In this document: piece after piece, positions 21,451-32,162 of the stretch | Layout: each line of letters begins with the position of its first letter | How positions within the stretch are numbered: position 1 is the first letter of the stretch | Made by a program: the position numbers and the translations under genes | Source of the DNA: Ichthyophis bannanicus | Lineage: Eukaryota > Chordata > Amphibia > Gymnophiona > Ichthyophiidae | Assembly (NCBI GenBank): GCA_033557465.1 | Contig: CM066037.1 | Location: forward strand, 207,389,156 to 207,453,155 | Direction of reading: 5' to 3' | Length of the DNA stretch: 64,000 nucleotides | Notes under the pieces: generated by a model | Database searches by the model: none | Seen by the model: only the letters and a program-made list of their open reading frames with translations | What the model was told of the DNA's origin: nothing

Positions 21451-22119
21451 GTGTGGGCTGTGGGGGGTGTTTGCAACACCACACACTGGATAGCAGATAC
21501 ACACTCCCACACCTATGCCAGCATTGTAGAACTATAGGGGTGTTTGGCAGCCCTGGCCACCGCTCCAGTCCTGGGCACAGTGCAGGCATGGCTATGGCAC
21601 GCAATACTGTTGGGGTCACTCCCCAGGGTGGTAAACACTGTCAGACACAAGACCTGTAGCATACTCCACAGACATCAGAAAGGTTGCCATGATGCAGCTC
21701 AATCAGATAATTGTACTTAACCTCGGAATTGCTATCTGCCGGTTATCATAGCAAACTTTTGATAGCTGTGTACTGTATTCCCTGGTTTAGGGTGGCATTG
21801 CTAAGGTATGCAGGTGCTAGTATTGGGAGATGCACGCAGGGCCCAATGTCCTGCCTCTCCAGGAGGCATTGAATAATGGAGCCTGTGGGTGCGGGTTTGT
21901 CTGGCCCTTTTGGCTGCTACTTTACGGCAGAGGTTCCCAACCCCGGTCCTGGTGTGCGCAACACTGTTCGGGTTTTCATGCTGTCCTTCATGAATATGCA
22001 TGGAATACATCTGCATACCATGGGGGCGGCGCATAGAAATGCAACACAGGCATCTTTATTAGAGGCAGCATAAAACCTGAATGGTGTTTGGCCCTCCAGG
22101 ACTGCATTTGGGATACTCT
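21451..22119. other. Spacer between repeat blocks A and B, with a hAT-MITE-like piece
   Basis: No gene seen. GGCAGAGGTTCCCAACCCC...GTCCT at 21926-21952, followed by CATGAATATGCATGGAATAC, resembles the left half of the hAT MITE seen complete at 38155-38331. Confidence 0.4.
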
Positions 22120-23095
22120 GCTCTAGGTAATGCGCCTGTTTTGGGCCTGTTTACGTCATCTGCAATAAAGGTTCTGTCTGTAGTAGCACGTTTCAGTTGT
22201 GGGTAAAATATGGGGACTGGGTTGGCAGGAACCATAGCTGGGACTTGAACCTGTGACCTTCTGCTCTTGAACACACTGGCTGTGTTCACCGCACCACACT
22301 GTGGTCACAGAAATGGTGCAGTCCCTGGAGATACCATGATTGTTTATCAGACAGAGCCTGTCTGTTGCAGTGCATGGCACCCACCTACACAGGGCTAGGC
22401 CATGGTCTGCTCTGTGCAGCTGCCACTGCCCCCTCCACCACCAGTACCCCTCCGCCACCATGCTGACATGGCCTTATATTGGAGACAGCATAAAACCTGA
22501 ATGATTTGTGGCCCTCCAGGACTGCATTTGGGGGACTCTGCTCTAGGTAATGCGCATGTTTCTGGTGTCTGTGCTCGGTGGAGTAAAATATAGGCGTTTG
22601 AACCATGCGTATGTTCTCTGCAATAAAGGCTTGTCCTTACTATCACGGTTTAGTAGCAGGTAAAATATGGGGACTGGATTGGCAGTAGCCCCAGCTGGGA
22701 CTTGAACTTGTGACCTTCTGCTCCTGAACACACTGGCTGTGTTCACCGCACCACACTGTGCTCACAAAGACAGTACAGTCCCTGGAGATACCATGGTTGT
22801 TTGTCAGACAGAGCCTGTCTGTTGCAGTGCATGGCACCCACCTACACAGGGCTAGGCCATGGTCGGCTCTGGGCAGCTGCCACTGCCCCCCTCCACCTCC
22901 AGTACCCCTGTGCCACCATGCTGACATGCCCTTCTGCTGGTGGTGCTGGTGGTGTGCAGTCTCAAGCCATCCAGTGTGCAGGTAGGCGGCTGCCTATGGT
23001 GCGTGTTCTGGGGTAGGGGTGCCTGCATGGGCGTCCATGCTTCCCCCCAACACCGCCTGCCAATGTTCTGTGCCCTTGGGGGTACCTGCTGGGTA
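22120..23095. repeat. Repeat block B: second copy of the two-unit block
   Basis: The same two units recur, with tRNA-like antisense modules at about 22230 and 22690, and again the second unit alone carries the CATCCAGTGTGCAGGTAGGC extension. So a pair of units was duplicated as a block after the units had diverged from each other. Confidence 0.7.
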
Positions 23096-23925
23096 CTATC
23101 CCCTGTGACACTGTGATAAACACTCTCGTGCCCATGTTGGGCCCTCATCAGTTTCTGTCTGGCTGCTGTTCAGTATCAGCATTCCTAAGTGCCACCTAGG
23201 CATCTGCCTAGTCCACACTGTGCCCCAGCTGCACCACAGCATGTGCCGCCTGCAGCCCTCTGTATCCCCTTTCCCAGCATCTGTCCAGTTGCCCATTCCG
23301 ACATGCCCACCCTGCTGTTGTGGAACATGTGCATGCCATAGGTAACCTGTCCAATGGAGAGGGAAACCCTGATCAGTGCTATTTCACTGTGGGATCATTC
23401 ACCTTGTATGGGGACGGAACGTAGACCCTTCCAAAATTCATATTTATTTTTGGGGCTTTCTTGGGAGTGTTTTTTTATGTTTCCCATTACTATCACTATT
23501 GCCCAGCTTGATTATGATTTTTTTTTTATTTTGTTGGGGTCATTTTCAATGTTTATTTGCACTTTTGTTTCGTGCACATGTATCACACTTATCATTTTTT
23601 TGTAGGTTTCCCTGGTTTTGCTGTACATTGCTGACAGAAATGGTTTCTTTTCCCTTTAAATCAGCTCTAATGCAAGGTTTTCACTTGCGTTAGTTTTGGC
23701 CTCGAATTTCACATCGTTAGTGTGCAGGGAGCCTCTCCCCTCCCACTCTCCACCCATTGACCCCTTCTCTCTGCCCCTGGGGAGCCTTCCTCTGCCCTCC
23801 GGGAGCCTTTCCCCGCCTTCAGCACTCGTTTGTGCCACTGCGCGTGTGAGCGCGCACTACAGCGCATTTTTTGCCCCATAAAGCATCATTAGCGTGCGCT
23901 AAGGTACCTTACCGCGTGCTAATTG
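23096..23925. other. Harbinger right subterminal region, no gene
   Basis: T-rich from about 23440 to 23650, then a C/T-rich stretch (23730-23820). CpG-rich words such as GCGCGCACTACAGCGC and TTACCGCGTGCTAATTGCG lie next to the right terminal repeat. No credible protein. Confidence 0.4.
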
Positions 23926-23964
23926 CGTGGCGCGCACGTTAAGAAAGTTTAGTAAACATACCCC
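23926..23964 (-). repeat. Right terminal inverted repeat of the Harbinger composite
   Basis: Perfect reverse complement of 1150-1188, ending AAACATACCCC and followed by TTA at 23965-23967. Confidence 0.85.
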
Positions 23965-24349
23965 TTAGAGTATATTCAAGAAGATAAATACTTACAAGTG
24001 CAGATCATTTTACATTTGTAGCAGTACCTTTTGGTAGTCCTTCAAGACTCTCGGAAATGACCCCCCAACACTAGGGAACACAGCTGTTGCAGACTCCCTA
24101 GAGGACAAGAGATGGCTCACAGTACAGTTGCCAGACCCTCTGGCTGGCTGGATATCCTTAGCCATAGAGCCATCTGTCACCTCCTGCCCTGAGGCAGGCA
24201 AGGCTGGGTTAACCGCATGCCTCAGCTGAGAGAAGGGGAGCAAGCCTACAGAGCACTGTTCCCTCTATGCTGTGCACATGTGCACGCGCACACACCTCGC
24301 CGAGCGAGCGCACATACTTTACAACAGAGTGCACAAAAATTACACTTCT

Positions 24350-27300
24350 GATTCTGATAGAAAAGAACACAGACGTCTTAAAATTTAAAAGTAGCCCAAA
24401 TGCCCTCAAGTATGGAGCAGACAGAGCTTAAAGATCCCAATTTACCCATGTCTAACAATAGCCAAATTAACATGAACAAAATACATTCTCTAAAATGCTT
24501 GTATGCAAATGCTAGAAGTCTAAACAATAAGATGGGAGAGTTAGAATATATAGCACTAAATGAAATGTTAGATATGATTGGAATATCAGAGACATGGTGG
24601 AAGGAGGACAACCAGTGGGACACTGTGATACCTGGGTACAAACTATATCGTAATGATAGAGCTGATCAAATTGGTGGAGGGGTTGCGCTCTATGTTAGAG
24701 AGGGCATTGACTCAGAAAGGATTAAAGTTTTGCAGGAAACAAAATCTGCTGTAGAATCTGTATGGATTGAAATTCCATATAAAAGGGGGAAGGCAATGGC
24801 AGTGGGGGTGTACTATCGAGCGCCTGGCCAGAATGACCAAATGAATGATGAAATGCTCAAAGAAATCAAGGAAGCTAACAAACGTTACAGTGCAGTAATA
24901 ATAATGGGTGATTTCAATTACCCTGGTATCGACTGGGTCAGTGTCACGTCAGGACATGCTAGGGAGATAAAGTTCCTGGATGAAATAAATGACTGCTTCT
25001 TGGAGCAGCTGGTTCATGAACCGACCAGAGGGGAAGCCATATTAGACCTAGTCCTTAGTGGAACACCAGATCTAGTGCAAGAGATAAGGGTGTTGGGGCC
25101 ACTTGGAAATAGTGATCATAGCATGATCGCCTTTGATTTAATTAGTGGAGGAGGGATAGTAAGGAAATCCACAGTACTACCTTTTAACTTTTGAAAGGGA
25201 GACTATGATAAAATGAGGAAAACAGTTAAGAAAAAACTAAAAGGAGTAGTTGCAAAGGTTAAAGACGTACATCAAGCTTGGGTGTTGTTGAAAAATACTA
25301 TCTTGGAAGCCCAGACCAGCTGTATTCCACGCTTTAAGAAAAGTGGAAGGAAGTCCAAAAAACTGCCAGCATGGTTTAAAGGTGAGGTCAGAGAGGCTGT
25401 TGTTGCCAAAAAAGCAACTTTCAGGAAATGGAAAAAAGAGCCAAACGACGAAACCTGGAAACAGCACAAGCACTGGCAAGTCAAATGCAAGGCATTGATA
25501 AAGCAGGCAAAGAGAGAATTTGAGAAGAAGCTTGCTGCGGAAGCAAAAACGCGAAATAAAGACCTTTTCAAGTACATTCGTAGCAAAAAACCTGTGAGAG
25601 AGTCAGTTGGTCCATTAGATGATAAAGGGGTTAAAGAAGCACTAAGAGGCGACAAGGCGATAGCGGAGAGACTGAATGAATTCTTTGCTTCGGTCTTTAT
25701 GGAGGAAGATGTAGGAATGTTACCCATGACGGAAGTGGTATTTAAAGGTGTGGAAGAATTGAAGGAAATATCGATACATCGGGAAGATGTCTTACAACTA
25801 TTAGATAAACTGAAGAGTAGCAAATCACCTGGGCCGGATGGTATACATCCAAGGGTGTTGAAAGAACTGAAATATGAGATTGCAGACCTGCTATCAGTAA
25901 TCTGTGAACTATCATTAAAATCATCTCTAATACCTGAAGATTGGAGGATCGCCAATGTAACACCAATTTTTAAAAAGGGTTCCAGGGGTGATCCGGGAAA
26001 CTACAGACCGGTGAGTCTGACGTCAGTACCGGGAAAAATGGTAGAAACCATCATAAAGAATAAAATTACTCAGCATGTAGATAGTCACAACCTAATGGGA
26101 GACAGCCAACATGGCTTTAGACAAGGAAGATCTTGTCTTACTAATCTGTTATGTTTTTTTGAAGGAGTGAATAAACAGGTGGACAAAGGTGAGTCGGTTG
26201 ATATTGTGTATCTGGACTTTCAGAAAGCCTTTGACAAGGTCCCTCATCAGAGACTTTTGGCAAAACTAAAGAGTCATGGGATAGGAGGCAGTGTACTATT
26301 GTGGATCAGGAACTGGTTAAAAGATAGAAAGCAGAGGGTAGGGCTAAATAGCCAATTTTCCCAATGGAGAAAGGTGAATAGTGGTGTACCCCAGGGATCT
26401 GTGCTGGGTCCGCTGCTTTTTGACATATTCATAAATGACCTGGAAAGTGGAATAACGAGTGAGGTTATCAAATTTGCAGATGACACAAAACTATTTAAAG
26501 TTGTTAAAACCGAAGAGGATTGTGAAAAATTGCAAGAGGATCTTGATAAATTGGAAGACTGGGCATCAAAATGGCAGATGAAATTTAATGTGGACAAGTG
26601 CAAGGTTATGCACCTAGGGAAGAACAACCCAAACTATGGTTACACGATGCAAGGTTCCACATTAGGAACCACCACCCAGGAAAAAGATTTAGGCGTCATT
26701 GTGGATACCATGTTAAAACCCTCGGCACAGTGTGCAGCAGCGGCCAAGAGAGCAAATAGAATGCTAGGTATGATAAGGAAAGGAATGGAAAATAAAACAA
26801 AAGATATTATAATGCCTCTATATCGTTCCATGGTGAGACCGCACCTTGAATATTGTGTGCAATTCTGGTCGCCGTATCTTAAAAAGGATATAGCGATTTT
26901 AGAAAAGGTTCAGAGAAGAGCCACCAAAATGGTAAAGGGGATGGAAGGATACTCCTATGAAGAAAGGCTAAAAAGGTTAGGGCTCTTTAAACTGGAAAAG
27001 AGACGGCTGAGGGGAGATATGATAGAAGTCTATAAATTAATGAATGGAATGGAACGGGTAAACGTAGATCGATTGTTTACGTTATCAGAATATAGAAAGA
27101 CTAGGGGACATGCAATGAAGCTACAGGGTAAACTATTTAAGACCAATAAAAGAAAATATTTTTTCACTCAACGTGTAATCAAACTCTGGAATTTGTTACC
27201 GGAGGATGTAGTAAAGGCTGTTAGTGTAGCTGGGTTTAAAAAAGGATTGGACAAGTTCCTGGAGGAAAGGTCCATAAACCATTATTAAGAAGTGACCGAA

Positions 27301-27466
27301 GATATCAATGCTTGACCCAGTACAAGCATTGTGGAACTTGTGTCTCTTGGGGAAACTGCTAGGTACATATGACCTAGTTTGGTCACTGTTGGAAACAGAA
27401 TACTGGGCTTGATGGACCTAGGTCTGACCCAGTATGGCATATCTTATGTTCTTATGTTTTTATGTA
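24350..27466 (+). mobile_element. Nearly intact CR1 LINE, endonuclease to 3' end
   Basis: Contains the endonuclease-reverse transcriptase frame (24400-27288) and a 3' untranslated region with GACCCAGTATGGCATATCTT and the short terminal repeat TTATGTTCTTATG. The 5' limit is not sharp; ORF1 is absent, so it is 5'-truncated. Fragments of the same family lie at 16100, 28950, 51425 and 60500. Confidence 0.85.
24400..27288 (+). pseudogene. CR1 endonuclease-reverse transcriptase (ORF2) with one in-frame stop
   Basis: This protein nicks target DNA and reverse-transcribes the LINE RNA at the nick. The frame from 24400 to 27288 is open across 962 codons except for a TGA at 25192-25194 (codon 265), which falls between the two domains. 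The apurinic-type endonuclease shows YANARSLNNKMGELE, ISETWW, MGDFNYPGIDW and SDHSMIAFDL. The reverse transcriptase shows NYRPVSLTSVPGKM, DFQKAFDKVPH, SGVPQGSVLGPLLF and the catalytic KFADDTKLF. The end has [25 protein letters not shown] and VIKLWNLLPEDV. TGA could come from a single CGA decay. The 5' part of the normal ORF2 may begin slightly upstream of the Met chosen here. Confidence 0.9.
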
Positions 27467-27693
27467 ATTATTAGAAATTTTCCGCTTCATTTAGCAATCA
27501 TCTATTTTCATTTAATTTGATTAAAATCAATGTGGTGTAATACTGTATTCTGACATGTAGTCAAAATTTAAAGTATATAACTCCGAGTGTCGTTATGTGG
27601 CGCACAAAAATTTAACCTTCCTTCAAAAGCTGCACAGCTGATATTTTATGCACACACAGCCTACAGAAAATTAGAGGGAACATTGCTCCAGAG

Positions 27694-28429
27694 ATGATTC
27701 AGAAGCTGCCATGCAAGAAAAGCAGAGTCCAGAATCCAGAAAAGAGGCACCTTGATCACCAAAGGCAAACAACATTTCCTGGAAGAAAATATAGAGAGTT
27801 AAATCAAGTATCACAACAGCGCTTGCTAAAGCTTCCACTGCCGAAAGGTGTGTGTTAACTATGCTTTTACTGTGGTGTGCATTAACTGCGATTTTACTGC
27901 ATCACGTGTTACAAGCACTAGGGTAAGAACACACGTTGGAGCCGCTTGGATGTAACGTGTGTACAGACCACACGGCTACCAGATGCATAATAGGAGAAAG
28001 TGCTACTAATGCATGCAGAAAATAGTGGGAAACCCTCAGACTGCACTAACAGTTGCCAGTGGTCCACCCCAAATTGCATCCCAGGAAGGTGGAATCAGAA
28101 GTCCCCAACAAGTACAATGACAAGGTCAAGCCTTGGCATTCACCTTTGACAGCCCCAGGCAGAGAATCCATGCTGGACTCACCTCTACACTCCTGAAACT
28201 GTTTTACTGGATTTTACAGCACTGTGTTTAAAGTGGCAGACAGGCAAATCCTTCTAAGAGCATTCTGCAATCTTCAGGAGAGATCGGGGGGAACAGAGGA
28301 GGAGGGAGGGGGTGTTGAGGTTATGTGAGGCTGCTGCACTCTTCTAGAGCCTTTAAAACCCTTCCAATTTCTGGCTGCTCAACAGGCTGTTATCAGGATA
28401 ACTGCATGGAGTTGAACCAATTTTACTTT
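27694..28429. other. No gene seen
   Basis: Unique-looking sequence with no credible frame or repeat end that I recognise. Confidence 0.35.
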
Positions 28430-28640
28430 TTCCTATGGCCTAGTGGTTAGAGCAACTACTAATACCCAGATGATCAAGGGTTTGATTCCCACTGACACTC
28501 CTTGTGACCTTGTGCAAGTCACTTTACCCTCCATTGCTTTGGAAGAAAAGGCCTGGCAATCTACTTCCAGTGATTCATTGCCAAGAAAACCCAGAGGCAG
28601 CTCGGTCACTAGGAGTCAGGCCTGATTCAATGGCACTAAA
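28430..28640 (+). mobile_element. tRNA-derived SINE
   Basis: A box GGCCTAGTGGTTAGAGCA and B box GGGTTTGATTCCC are both well kept. They are followed by CTCCTTGTGACCTTGTGCAA, ACCCTCCATTGCTTTGGAAG and CACTAGGAGTCAGGCCTGA, as in the copy at 3575. Confidence 0.85.
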
Positions 28641-28949
28641 AAAAATGGCTCTGGAAAGGACCGCAGTCTAATGGAGCCTCCCACATCACACTCAAGTGTA
28701 GGAGTTGCCCTCAAGGTGGTCATTCATAAGTGTTTAATCAATCTTCAGAAAGGAAACAAATTCATCTACCATCTGCAGGAGACAAAGAAATATTGAAGAG
28801 ACCTCTGGTGGCTGATGCAAATAGAAGCATAAGAGTGATGTCATTGAAACCTGGGCTTTTCATTGGTTCTTTGTCTCCACCAATCTGCTGTAGGGGAACA
28901 CAACCTACTTGTCTGAACTGGTCTAGCAGGATGATATGGAATAATGATT

Positions 28950-29462
28950 TATAGACTTTTCTTCCAGGAACTTGTCCAAACCTTTTTTAAACCCAGCTAC
29001 ACTAACAGCTTGTACTACATCCTCTGGTAATAAATACCAGAGTTTGATTATGCGTTAAGTGAAAAAATATTTTCTCCTATTAGTCTTAAATGGGCTACAT
29101 TGTAGCTTCATTGGGTGCCCCCCAGTCTTTCTATTTTTTGAAGGAGTAAACAACCGATCTGTATTTATCTGTTCCACTCCATTCATTATTTTATAGACCT
29201 CTATCATATCTTACCTCAGCTGTCTTTTTCCACGTTGAAGAGCCCCAACCTTTTAAGCCTTTCCTCATAGGGGTATCCTTCCATTCCCTTTACCATTTTG
29301 GTGGCTCTTCTCTGTACCTTTTCTAATTCTGCTATATCCTTTTTAAGTATCGCGACTAGAACTGCACACAATATGCAAGGTGCGGTCGCACTTTGGAACA
29401 ATACAGAGGCATTATAATATCCTTTGTTTTATTCTCCATTCCTTTCCTCATGATTCCTTATG
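28950..29462 (-). mobile_element. CR1 LINE fragment, C-terminal reverse transcriptase region
   Basis: The plus strand is antisense CR1. It matches the region encoding [15 protein letters not shown] through [14 protein letters not shown] to the Phe-rich C-terminus (antisense TTTCTTCCAGGAACTTGTCC). Frames are interrupted, and the 3' tail is missing on the left side. Confidence 0.85.
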
Positions 29463-29807
29463 ATTGAGCAGCAAGATCTTTTGCACCCAATCTGAATTAG
29501 CCTCCATTTGGTTGGTTGTTGGAAGCAAGGAAAAAAGAGAGAGAAAAGATGCCTTTCTTTTTTTGTAGCAACTCTATTTTCAACAGAGATTTTGAATACA
29601 AAGTACAGTGAAACAATTATCAAGACAGAGGAAGCAATAGAGCATATATCCATATAACGAGGCATAATGGAATATAAAATAGCTTGTATAACTGGAAGAA
29701 AGACAAAATTAAATCAGGAGAAATAATGTCATATTTTTCTCCCCAGATCACGATATGCTGCCTACTTAACCAACCCCCACTGCCCCTCAAATGCAAAATG
29801 AAAAAAA
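29463..29807. other. No gene seen
   Basis: AT-rich sequence with short purine runs; no credible protein or repeat end recognised. Confidence 0.3.
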
Positions 29808-29880
29808 TTCATAGTAATATAGTAAATGACAGCAGATAAAGATCAGCATGGTCCATCTAATCTGCTAGAGTTCCAAAATC
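29808..29880 (-). mobile_element. LINE 3' end fragment
   Basis: AATATAGTAAATGACAGCAG followed by ATAAAGATCAGCATGGTCCA is the antisense of a 3' end motif that I know from CR1-like LINEs of amphibians and reptiles. Only about 70 bases are present. Confidence 0.4.
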
Positions 29881-29924
29881 TCCACCCCCTTCCCTTCCTT
29901 CAGGTCTTAATTAACAGCAGACGG

Positions 29925-30190
29925 TCAATACTACAAAACAGCAGAAGAAGAATAGATGGCTTTCTTAATGCAAAAATGCTGATTAACCATATGATAATGG
30001 CAGCTTGGTTTACTATTGCTACATTTCAGAAAGCAACCCCTAACATGAATTACTGGCATGACCAGCAGCTTGAGGTAATGCATGTTGCACAGCTGATACG
30101 TTCAGTTAGAGGAAAACATAGTAAATACTGTTCTATGTGGAGAAAATGCAGGACTTATTACTCCATTACATTCAGGTTGCCCTATATATT
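29925..30190 (+). pseudogene. L1-type ORF2 C-terminal fragment
   Basis: The frame reads AKMLINHMIMAAWFTIATFQ, then TPNMNYWHDQQLEVMHVAQL and RGKHSKYCSMWRKC. These resemble the C-terminal tail of an L1/Tx1-like LINE ORF2 (a hydrophobic IMAA...FWK-like stretch followed by W and HSxY spacing). It is short and lacks the catalytic domains. Confidence 0.45.
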
Positions 30191-30577
30191 GCAACACATT
30201 TGTCTTGTTATTTCTTTAGCTTGTAAATATTGTATATGGTCTAATGTCTCTCAGAGTGCTGTTGATAGTAACTCTTTTGTGCAAACTGTGGGTCAAGAAT
30301 CTCAGAAGCAGGAGCACATGAGCTCAGAAGTTAACCAAAAGATTTTGGATCTGGAGGAAAAAAGTCAGAAGTTCTGATCAAGTTCTGGAAGTGTCCGTGA
30401 CAGATAAATTTCTGATACATAGGAAACTTGAACAATTTGAAAAGAAAATGAGACATTGAACTTCAGGATCTTGCATTTTCCTAGATTTTCATATATGACA
30501 CCTAATGATCTTTTTAAGATATATATGGTGGAGTTATTGTACATTCCTGAAATGTCTATTCCTGCATTGAATAAGGT

Positions 30578-30771
30578 CTAAATTCCCACTAGCACTTCTT
30601 GCAGCCTTGGGCAAGTGACTTAACCCTCCATTGCCTCAGCAGAATCCAAGTTATTAATGTCCCTGTTTAATGTACATTATCAAGTTTAAGTTACAATGTA
30701 AACCACTTGAACTGAAATGATAAAGTGGTATAAAAAACCCTGTTAAGTAAGTAAGTAAATAAATAAATAAG
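30578..30771 (+). mobile_element. SINE with LINE-like 3' tail
   Basis: CACTTCTTGCAGCCTTGGGC and CAAGTGACTTAACCCTCCAT are the SINE core. The tail TAAAGTGGTATAAAAAACCC with GTAAGTAAGTAAATAAATAA resembles the L2-type ends elsewhere in this window. The tRNA-like head is mostly missing. Confidence 0.6.
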
Positions 30772-30835
30772 AGGAGGGAAGTGATCATCATTGATTGTCT
30801 CAACTACAGAATATCAGGTCAGAACCACACTTTTA

Positions 30836-30957
30836 GGGGCCCTTTTACTAAAGGTATTAATGTATGTTAAGTGCCCACAGCATTTTTATTTCTATGGACG
30901 TAATGGCACGTAACACGCGTTAATGAAATCAATGCACGTTAACCTTTAAAAGAGCCC
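30836..30957. mobile_element. Harbinger-type MITE with TTA duplications
   Basis: GGGGCCCTTTTACTAAAGG is matched in inverted form by CCTTTAAAAGAGCCCC. Each end is flanked by TTA. About 120 bases, no coding capacity. Confidence 0.65.
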
Positions 30958-31240
30958 CTTAGTGTCCTTTGTTTTTGAACAAGACTTGAGTCTTGCTTTA
31001 GGTTTTATTTGTGGGTCAGCCAATAAGGATTTTTCCTGCTATTGCCCAAGCAAGAGGCTATGCGGGAAGAGACAATAGGTTTAGGTGCTACCTTTGTATC
31101 TCTGGAAGAGCTTAGTAAAGCTTCTTAATGTTAAATATGTGTTTCTTTTGCTTGAGTAATTGAGGGCCTTTTTAGGGTTAAAAAGCTAGTTGCCCCAGTC
31201 TCTGCCCTCACCTAGCTATTCCTATTGCAGTGCTAATAAG

Positions 31241-31795
31241 TAAGATATGAGCAGTTTGACACCTAATGCTCTGTTTTGTTTTGTTTATGTCTCCACCTTT
31301 TTCTTTCACTCCCCTCCTTTTATTGCGAGCTAATGGATAATTGTCGGGATATTATTATATATATTGTTGATGTTTCTTTATTGGAATTGTTTTTACTCCT
31401 TATCAAGTAGATACTTGTATAATTGTGTTTACGTTTCATAAACACATTTTTTTAAATGGTCTAATAACTGGCTGGCAGCAGTTGCATGTCATGTCATGTC
31501 TTTTTTGCAAGAAATAAGGTACATTAAAAATACTGAGCTTGGGAGAAGAGGAGAAATGAGCCTTGTCATAGCAAAACTAACCCCAGACAGAAACGGTTTC
31601 CTCAGAGAAGAACTGGAAAACCCCTTTTTACACACAAGGTGCAGTCAATGTCAGTCATCTATGAAGCACCAATATATAATCAGATTCCTTGTTTTTATAA
31701 TATGGAGAGTTTCATGTTAGTGTGAAAATCTTAATGTAGCAAAGCAATATGATAGGAACATAGCCAAATCTAAAGGGCTATTGGGCTGCATATCG
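31241..31795. other. AT-rich sequence, no gene seen
   Basis: Contains ATATATATTG-type runs and possible decayed L1 sequence. Nothing I can name. Confidence 0.3.
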
Positions 31796-32112
31796 GGGCA
31801 TGTTTACTAAGCCCCACACTAGTAATTTGGGTTTGGGCTGCATTACTACTGCAGGACACCGCTCTAAAAGCAGGGGGGGGGGTGTCAGCCATCCCCCTAA
31901 ATTTAGTGCAGCTCACCATGTTAGACCTGCCACAGGGAGCAACTGCCACCATGGCAGAAATGCCTATGCCCTGCCCAGGCACCGCTCTTACACACACTAC
32001 CCTGGCAGCACGGGGTTTATAGCATACAGCACCATGCTACTTTTTAGCACAGTAACAAAAATGCGTGCAAATCCTGTGCTACCTGGTTAGTGCACTTTAG
32101 AAAACATGCCCC
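31796..32112. mobile_element. MITE with GGGGCATGTTTACTAA ends
   Basis: GGGGCATGTTTACTAAG at about 31796 is matched in inverted form by TTAGAAAACATGCCCC at about 32096-32112. The ends resemble the Harbinger composite terminus at 1150. The flanks do not show a clear TTA duplication. Confidence 0.6.
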
Positions 32113-32162
32113 ATGGAGAGGCAAAACGAGCAGAAAAATCAGGTGTTAATGCCCCTGTATAG

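Larger units (their letters stand above)
1150..23964. mobile_element. 22.8-kb composite PIF/Harbinger DNA transposon
   Basis: The outermost 39 bases at 1150-1188 (GGGGTATGTTTACTAAAC...) are matched perfectly, in inverted orientation, at 23926-23964. Both ends are flanked by the trinucleotide TTA (1147-1149 and 23965-23967), the 3-bp TWA duplication typical of PIF/Harbinger. Inside lie the two gene types of that superfamily: a HARBI1-like nuclease exon (minus, 8240-8612) and Myb/SANT-like DNA-binding exons (plus from 10249; minus 18889-19069). The interior also contains a SINE, a CR1/L3-like LINE, a DIRS element with its own L2 insertion, a CR1 3' end and several tandem repeats, which account for much of the excess length. 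A second, diverged left-type end at 19478 means this may be two nested or fused elements rather than one. Neither gene set looks intact. Confidence 0.7.
24254..27685. mobile_element. hAT MITE split by a CR1 LINE
   Basis: CACTGTTCCCTCTA at 24254 is the inverted match of TAGAGGGAACATTG ending at 27685 (one mismatch). The flanks CTACAGAG (24246-24253) and CTCCAGAG (27686-27693) fit an 8-bp hAT target duplication with one change. The CR1 lies inside, between about 24350 and 27466. Removing it would leave a short non-autonomous element of a few hundred bases. Confidence 0.7.
30240..31240 (+). pseudogene. L1-type ORF1 fragment, interrupted by a SINE and a MITE
   Basis: Pieces in changing frames read LNFRILHFPRFSYMTPNDLF and VELLYIPEMSIPALNK (30450-30580), then VFEQDLSLALGFICGSANKD (about 30973-31030) and GLGATFVSLEELSKAS (about 31085). 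These resemble the RNA-binding ORF1 of an L1-like LINE. A SINE at 30578-30771 and a Harbinger-type MITE at 30836-30957 separate the pieces. An ORF1 piece following an ORF2 tail suggests two separate insertions side by side. Confidence 0.45.

Noticed and set aside
25272..25955. 227-codon minus-strand frame opposite the CR1
   Set aside because: Antisense shadow of the CR1 protein; no motif.
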